Assembly (NCBI GenBank): GCA_945889625.1
Contig: CAMDCE010000015.1
Location: 25,928-89,927, forward strand
DNA from: Asaia bogorensis
GTDB taxonomy: Bacteria; Pseudomonadota; Alphaproteobacteria; Reyranellales; Reyranellaceae
Length of the DNA: 64,000 nucleotides
Direction of reading: 5' to 3'
Within the stretch, counting starts at the first letter, position 1; each line of letters opens with the position of its first letter. A program made the position numbers and the translations under genes. Of the stretch, positions 58,950 to 64,000 are shown in pieces. The notes below the pieces were generated by a model. The model saw only the letters and a list, made by a program, of their open reading frames with translations, was not told the DNA's origin and did no database searches.

Positions 58950-60165
58950 TCTGCTTTCCGTTCGCGACGCCCATGCCCGCGTGATCGCGGCTTTCGCGGG
59001 ACTGCCGGCCGAGATGGTGTCGGTGGCGGACGCCGCCGGCCGCGTCCTGGCCGTGGCGCCGGCGGCACGCCTGACCCAGCCGCCGACCGATCTCTCCGCC
59101 ATGGACGGCTATGCCGTGCGCGCCGAAGACATCCCGGCTGCTCCCGCCACGCTCACGCTGGTCGGCCAGGCGCCAGCCGGAGGGTCCTACGACCATGCAC
59201 TGAAGCGCAGCGAGACCGTCCGCATCTTCACCGGCGGTCCGCTGCCCATGGGCGCCGATGCGATCGTCATCCAGGAAGACACCAAGGCCGAGGGCGGCAA
59301 GATCACTATCCTCGAGGCACCGCGGCCGGGTCGCCACATCCGCAAGGCCGGGCTCGATTTTTCCACGGGCGACACGCCCCTGGCGGCAGGCCGCATCCTG
59401 ACGACTCGCGACGTGGCGCTGGCCGCGGCGATGAATCAGCCGTGGCTGTCGGTGCATCGAAAGCCACGAGTAGCGATCCTGTCGACCGGCGACGAGCTGG
59501 TAATGCCAGGAGAGCCGGTCGGCCGCAACCAGATCGTCTCCTCCTCCGGCATCGCGGTCGCCGCTCTCGTGCGCGGCTGGGGCGGCGAGCCCACCCTGTT
59601 CGACATCGCGCGCGACGACGCCAAGCTGATCGAGAACCGCATCGCCGCCGGCGCGCAGCACGACCTGCTGGTCACGCTGGGCGGCGCCTCCGTCGGCGAC
59701 CACGATCTGGTGCAGGCGGCTCTGACGGCGCAGGGCTTCACGATGGATTTCTGGCGCATTGCCATGCGCCCGGGCAAGCCGCTGATGTTTGCCGCCAGGC
59801 AACGCGCCCGCGTGCTCGGCCTGCCGGGCAATCCGGTCTCGACCATGGTTTGTGCGCTCTTGTTCCTGAAGCCTGCCCTGGATCGGATGCTGGGCCAGCC
59901 AGGCGACCTCGTCGCCACCGAGCCGGCACGTCTAGCCGTCGACCTCAAGCAAAACGACACCCGCGAGGACTACATCCGCGCAAAACTCAGGCGGCTCCCC
60001 GACGGCGCACTGGGCGTCGAGCCTCATGCGGTGCAGGACAGCTCCATGCTCTCGGTCCTTGCCTGGGCGAGCGGCCTGCTCGTGCGGCCGGCCCACGACC
60101 CCGCCCGAAAGGCTGGCGAGACAGTGCGGGTCATCGACCTGTCGGGGCTTGCCGGGGGCTTTTGA
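58939..60165 (+). CDS. moeA: Molybdopterin molybdenumtransferase MoeA
   Basis: Inserts molybdate into adenylylated molybdopterin; 408 aa. [59 protein letters not shown] and [13 protein letters not shown] are the family motifs. Its last 35 nt overlap antisense with the methyltransferase gene. Confidence 0.97.
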   Translation: MPADLLSVRDAHARVIAAFAGLPAEMVSVADAAGRVLAVAPAARLTQPPTDLSAMDGYAVRAEDIPAAPATLTLVGQAPAGGSYDHALKRSETVRIFTGGPLPMGADAIVIQEDTKAEGGKITILEAPRPGRHIRKAGLDFSTGDTPLAAGRILTTRDVALAAAMNQPWLSVHRKPRVAILSTGDELVMPGEPVGRNQIVSSSGIAVAALVRGWGGEPTLFDIARDDAKLIENRIAAGAQHDLLVTLGGASVGDHDLVQAALTAQGFTMDFWRIAMRPGKPLMFAARQRARVLGLPGNPVSTMVCALLFLKPALDRMLGQPGDLVATEPARLAVDLKQNDTREDYIRAKLRRLPDGALGVEPHAVQDSSMLSVLAWASGLLVRPAHDPARKAGETVRVIDLSGLAGGF

Positions 60166-60781
60166 CGTAGAAATCGTAGACGTGCAGCTCGCCGGGATAG
60201 GGCCGCGTCCGTCCCCACGGCGTTTGGTCGGTGCGCACGAAGAACGGTGACAGCACACCCAGTTCCTCGGGATCGGCGTGAAGGTCGGTATTCCATCCGA
60301 CGACCAGCAGGCCGCCCGGACGCAGGACCTCCGACATCGCCTTGGCCGCCGCGCGCATGTCGTCGGCCCGGTCGACGCCGAAGCCGAAGACGCCATTGAA
60401 GACGATGCAGTCGAAGAAGTCCTTCGGCCGATGAAGGGCGATGTCCTGGATCGGCGCCGCAATATGCGTCGGGGCGCCCCACACCGCGGTGCTGGGATGG
60501 TTGTCGAGCGTCGTGTACTGGGCGCGGTCTTGGCGAAAGAGCTTCTCGTAGTGGAAGGTGTAGGGCGCCGCGCCCACGAACAGGATGCGCCTGTAGTTGT
60601 CGCGCAGCCACGGCAGAAGCTCGCGTTCCATGAAAATGCGGCCCGGGTACGCCAGGATGTATGCGTAGCTGCGCTTTACGCCACGGACATGCAGCAGGAG
60701 AAAGCGCAGCACCGGCTTGGGTAGGACTTTCTTCGCTATCGGGGAGAGGCGCGAGAAACCCGCTTCGATCATGCCGGCCAT
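60131..60781 (-). CDS. Class I SAM-dependent methyltransferase
   Basis: 216 aa. The motif I region ILFVGAAPYTFHYEKLF is nonstandard, but DNHPSTAVWG, FFDCIVFNGVFGFGVDR and MSEVLRPGGLLVVGWNTD give a Methyltransf_11/25-type pattern. Substrate unknown. It converges with moeA (35-nt overlap) and diverges from lexA across a 184-nt gap. Confidence 0.82.
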   Translation of the reverse strand: MAGMIEAGFSRLSPIAKKVLPKPVLRFLLLHVRGVKRSYAYILAYPGRIFMERELLPWLRDNYRRILFVGAAPYTFHYEKLFRQDRAQYTTLDNHPSTAVWGAPTHIAAPIQDIALHRPKDFFDCIVFNGVFGFGVDRADDMRAAAKAMSEVLRPGGLLVVGWNTDLHADPEELGVLSPFFVRTDQTPWGRTRPYPGELHVYDFYVKSPRQAPTGR

Positions 60782-60881
60782 TGACCAATCGCTTTGCCGA
60801 CTGGCGGCAAATTCACAAGAACAGTTCCGGTTTTGGGACCAACGATCCCCGGCCGCCTATGGAAAACTTGACCTTTTAGAA

Positions 60882-60896
60882 GAACTAAACTAGAAC
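60882..60896 (+). promoter_or_regulatory. LexA-binding SOS box
   Basis: GAAC-TAAACTA-GAAC matches the alphaproteobacterial SOS operator GAAC-N7-GAAC exactly (GTTC-N7-GTTC on the other strand). It lies 70 nt upstream of the lexA GTG, as expected for autoregulation. It could also affect the divergent methyltransferase gene. Confidence 0.88.
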
Positions 60897-60965
60897 ATGC
60901 GTCAGGTTTCAGCATTTGTTCCTAAATCTGGTCTGAAATCTGACAGGCATTTTGGGGAGAAGACG

Positions 60966-61715
60966 GTGCTAACCCGCAAGCAAAATGAACTACTGATGTT
61001 TATCAACAAGCGCCTCAACGATGGCGGTGTCTCACCGTCGTTCGACGAGATGAAGGAGGCGCTGCGTCTGAAATCGAAATCCGGCATCCATCGACTGATC
61101 ACCGGGCTGGAGGAGCGCGGCTTCCTGCGTCGCCTGCCTCATCGCGCGCGCGCTCTGCAGGTTCTGAAGCTGCCCGAAACGGCGGCCATGCCGGCGCCCA
61201 ACGTCACGCCCCTGCTCGCCGATTCCCGCCGCGCCGGCTTTGCCGAGACGCGCGAAGGCTTTGTGCCGCAGATCGTGCGCGGTGATCGGCTTCCCTTGGC
61301 CGGCGCCATCCAGGCGGCAAACGAGGCACAGGCGCTCAGCCTGCCGCTCTACGGCCGGATCGCCGCTGGCACGCCGATCGAGGCACTGCGCGACAATTCC
61401 ACGACGGTCGACGTGCCGGTCTCCCTGCTCGGCTCCGGTGCGCACTACTGCCTCGAGGTCCAGGGCGATTCGATGGTCGAGGCCGGCATCCAGAATGGCG
61501 ACATCGCCATCATCAAGAGCGCCGATACCGCCGAGACCGGCGAGATCGTCGTGGCACTGATCGACGACACCGAGGCGACGCTCAAGCGCCTGCGCAAGAA
61601 GGGTGCCTCGATCGCTCTCGAACCTGCCAACGCCGCCTACGAAACGCGGATCTTCGGCCCCGACCGGGTCAAGATCCAGGGCCGCTTGGCCGGGCTCTAT
61701 CGCCGCTATACCTAG
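60966..61715 (+). CDS. lexA: SOS repressor LexA
   Basis: DNA-damage response repressor, 249 aa from the GTG at 60966, preceded by GGGGAG at 7 nt (a longer reading from 60897 would begin inside the operator region). The winged helix [28 protein letters not shown] is followed by the cleavage site Ala-Gly in [11 protein letters not shown], catalytic Ser in [16 protein letters not shown] and Lys in [10 protein letters not shown]. Autoregulated through the box at 60882-60896. Confidence 0.97.
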   Translation: MLTRKQNELLMFINKRLNDGGVSPSFDEMKEALRLKSKSGIHRLITGLEERGFLRRLPHRARALQVLKLPETAAMPAPNVTPLLADSRRAGFAETREGFVPQIVRGDRLPLAGAIQAANEAQALSLPLYGRIAAGTPIEALRDNSTTVDVPVSLLGSGAHYCLEVQGDSMVEAGIQNGDIAIIKSADTAETGEIVVALIDDTEATLKRLRKKGASIALEPANAAYETRIFGPDRVKIQGRLAGLYRRYT

Positions 61716-61786
61716 ACCCCCTGCCGTTTTCCCACCGATTATTTAACGGCGGCCGATCTACTAATAGGCAGTGCGCCAAGGCATCG

Positions 61787-63916
61787 TCAGACGCCGGGCG
61801 CCTTGACCGGCGCGGCCTGCCGCGTCGAGCTGTTGGGTACCCATGGCCGATCGCCGCGTCGCGCATTGGCCGTCTCGCGACGCACGCCCGACTCATCGAG
61901 CCACAGCGCTTGCGCGCCCTCGCGCCAGGCATCGCGACGATCGATCACCAGCCGAGGGCCGCGACAGCGCCCTTGGGCGTCGACCGTTGAGAGCACGATG
62001 TCGGCGCTGGCACAGGCGTCGGCGAGTCGGCGCTCGTCGCTCACCATCGCCACGCGCCACGGTCCCTTGCGCCAGCGGCAGAGGCCGCTCTGGCAGCCAA
62101 GGCCGCTCGCCTCTTCTTGAGCACTTACCGTCCACTTCCTGGCACCTTCCTGGCCGCTGCGCCGCGCCCAGGCGTCGCTCACGAAGCGGTCGGTACGCGC
62201 GGAGGCGATATGCACCACGCCGACCTGGTCGCGCAGGCCGAGGACGCGGCCGTCTTCGCTCATCAGGAGATCGGGTGCCGGCGGTGGTCCCAACAGCAGG
62301 CCGATGGCCACGATCGGCAGGCCCGCTAGTCGCCAACGCCGCCGCCACAGGCAGAACCACAGCCCGCCCAGTGTCATCAGCCACAGGCTGGCGCCGGGCA
62401 GCGACGGCACCAGGCTCGCCGCCTGCGGCCAGGCCGCGACATGGAAGGCGATGGCATTGAGGCCCTCGACGCCCCAACCCATCGGCACCAGGGCCAGACG
62501 CTCCAGGCCAAACGGCATCAGCAGCATGGCGAGCAGGCCCCACGGCATGATCCAGAAGCCGGTGAGCGGCACGCCGAGCAGGTTCGCCACGACGCCCAGC
62601 AGCGACACACGATTGAAATGGTAGGCGGCAAAGGCTCCGGTCGCGACCGAGGCGATCAGGGTCGTGGCCAAGCTGGAGCCGAGCCCCACCAGCAATCGCC
62701 ACAGCCAGCGAAATCGCGCGCCCTCGGCGCGCTCGTGCAGGCGGCGGCGCCAGCCGCTACCCGCCTCCCATGCCGCGATCAGGGCGATCACAGCGGCGAA
62801 CGACATCTGGAAAGAGGCGCCCGTCAGCGACTCCGGCGCCGCCAAGAGCACGATCACCGCCGACCACGCGACCAGCCGCAGCGACAGCGCAGTGCGGTCG
62901 AGCAGAACCGCCAGCAGCGCAAAGGCCGCCATCGCACAGGCGCGTTGCGCCGGCACCGGTGCGCCGGCGAGTGCCGTGTAGAAAAGCGCCACGACGAGCG
63001 CCAGCACTGCCGCGATCTTCTTGGCATTCACCCTGAGTGCCAGTGGCGGCACGAGGGCGATGCCGTAACGCACGAAACCCATCACCAGCCCGACCACGAA
63101 CACGATGTGGAGGCCGGATATCGACAGAATGTGCGCCAGGCCGGAGTCGCGCATCGCCTGGCTGACGTCCTTGTCGACGGCCGTTTGCTCGCCGGCCAGC
63201 AGCGCGGCGGCGACGCCGCCGGCCGGACCGGGCAGTGCCTTCAGGATGCGTTCTGTGATGTCGGCTCGCAGACCGTCGAAGGTGCGGACGAGTCCGTCAG
63301 GCCGGCCGCGTTCGATCACCGCCGCCGGCGCCAGCGCATAACCCACCGCGCCCAGCTGCTGGTACCAGGCGAGTCGCTGGAAATCGAAAGCGCCAGGCGT
63401 CGCTGGTCCTGCAGGCGGTGACAGGTTCGCGAAAACCAGCAGGCGATCGCCGACGTTGAGCGGCGGAGCACCCTTGCCGAGCGAGACGCGCAGCCTGAGG
63501 GGCGTCATTTCCGGCGCCGGCACGCCGTTGCCCTTGAGGCGCACCGCCTCGAGCACGACCCGCTTGCCGTCGGGCAGGCGCTGAATGTCGGCCACCCTGC
63601 CCTCGACGTTGATGCTGAACAGCGGCCGGTGGAGAGTGGGCGCCGCCAGGTTCGAGGTGCGCCACGCCACGAGGCCTAGTCCAAGCGAACCCGCCACGAG
63701 GCCAATGCAGAGGGCGCGGACTGCACTTCCCGCCGGCGCAAGCAGCACTGCCACGGCAGCGCCGATGGCCAGCGCCGGACCGAGCCACAGCGCAGGTTCA
63801 CTGGGCAGTTCGAAATAGACTGCGATGCCCAGTCCCATCGCCACCGGCAGCCACAGCATCCAGCGGCCGCGCTCGGCGTCGAGATGCTGCAGGATCCAGT
63901 TGCGGGCCCCCGCCAC
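61787..63916 (-). CDS. ComEC/Rec2-related competence membrane protein
   Basis: Polytopic DNA-uptake channel homolog, 709 aa with a GTG start. An N-terminal DUF4131-like region (about 30-200) is followed by the competence domain with GLAHILSISGLHIVFVVGLVMG and further TM helices to about 530. The C-terminal part is short and the metallo-beta-lactamase-like nuclease motifs of long ComEC are not evident. lexA-comEC adjacency is common in alphaproteobacteria. The last 84 nt of the window beyond it show no gene. Confidence 0.92.
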   Translation of the reverse strand: MAGARNWILQHLDAERGRWMLWLPVAMGLGIAVYFELPSEPALWLGPALAIGAAVAVLLAPAGSAVRALCIGLVAGSLGLGLVAWRTSNLAAPTLHRPLFSINVEGRVADIQRLPDGKRVVLEAVRLKGNGVPAPEMTPLRLRVSLGKGAPPLNVGDRLLVFANLSPPAGPATPGAFDFQRLAWYQQLGAVGYALAPAAVIERGRPDGLVRTFDGLRADITERILKALPGPAGGVAAALLAGEQTAVDKDVSQAMRDSGLAHILSISGLHIVFVVGLVMGFVRYGIALVPPLALRVNAKKIAAVLALVVALFYTALAGAPVPAQRACAMAAFALLAVLLDRTALSLRLVAWSAVIVLLAAPESLTGASFQMSFAAVIALIAAWEAGSGWRRRLHERAEGARFRWLWRLLVGLGSSLATTLIASVATGAFAAYHFNRVSLLGVVANLLGVPLTGFWIMPWGLLAMLLMPFGLERLALVPMGWGVEGLNAIAFHVAAWPQAASLVPSLPGASLWLMTLGGLWFCLWRRRWRLAGLPIVAIGLLLGPPPAPDLLMSEDGRVLGLRDQVGVVHIASARTDRFVSDAWARRSGQEGARKWTVSAQEEASGLGCQSGLCRWRKGPWRVAMVSDERRLADACASADIVLSTVDAQGRCRGPRLVIDRRDAWREGAQALWLDESGVRRETANARRGDRPWVPNSSTRQAAPVKAPGV

Positions 63917-64000
63917 GCGCTCCCCCTCGGTCGCCTGCCGGGCGTTTGACAGGTCGGGGACGCTCGCCTACCTACCGCGCGCTTTTCCGGCCGAAATACG

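Overview
The window reads as a high-GC alphaproteobacterial chromosome segment. The assignment rests on gene order: dusB-ntrB-ntrC-ntrY-ntrX-(dat)-hfq-hflX, fused ispDF, a pdhA-pdhB(lipoyl)-pdhC-lpdA-lipA-coq10 operon, ftsB/eno/pyrG/secG/tpiA, ppiD-trpE, and trpG/trpDC-moaC-moeA-lexA-comEC. It also has a GAAC-N7-GAAC SOS box of alphaproteobacterial type. The mix of Bug/TRAP binding proteins, amidase and acyl-CoA genes would suit a Reyranella-like or other soil/water Rhodospirillales-Rhizobiales organism, but that genus-level idea is inference. I saw no rRNA, tRNA, CRISPR array, prophage or transposase.

Layout. 1-10.4 kb (minus strand): a nitrogen/redox two-component block (dusB, ntrBC, ntrYX), then a D-amino-acid aminotransferase, a HAD phosphatase, hfq and hflX (cut by the window edge). 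10.5-12.2 kb (plus): ispDF and a CinA-C/PncC amidase. 12.2-19.3 kb (minus): pyruvate dehydrogenase operon with lipA and a START-domain CoQ-binding protein, preceded by ftsB. 19.3-21.4 kb: AlaX, an AraC regulator and a divergent ABM-domain protein. 21.4-26.9 kb: eno, pyrG, secG, tpiA (minus), with a three-gene nitrile hydratase/thiocyanate hydrolase-like set (plus) between eno and pyrG. 26.9-30.5 kb: ppiD and trpE; trpE carries an in-frame TAG at codon 102.

30.5-54.4 kb is an accessory region lying between trpE and trpG. It holds enoyl-CoA hydratase and a BadH-like SDR; a DUF350/lipoprotein/glutathionylspermidine-synthase-like ATP-grasp/TauD cluster; aldo-keto reductase; two tandem acyl-CoA dehydrogenases; a FAD oxidoreductase with an HpcH-type aldolase; a TRAP transporter flanked by an intact aldolase 3' end and a decayed copy of it; amidase, GNAT and gamma-glutamyltransferase; a divergent polysaccharide deacetylase; an acyl-CoA ligase-GNAT fusion; and an EamA exporter. 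Palindromic repeats sit at several gene junctions here. 54.5-64 kb: trpG, a Bug-type binding protein and a small HMA protein inserted before trpD, then trpC, moaC, moeA, a convergent methyltransferase, lexA and comEC.

The most notable points are: the amber codon in trpE; the trp genes split into three pieces; a 63-bp two-hairpin repeat with compensatory base changes that starts exactly at the TAG stop of two unrelated genes; a split-beta nitrile-hydratase-like operon; an NtrX with Lys at the Walker B Asp position; and the aldolase remnant mirroring the intact aldolase across the TRAP operon.
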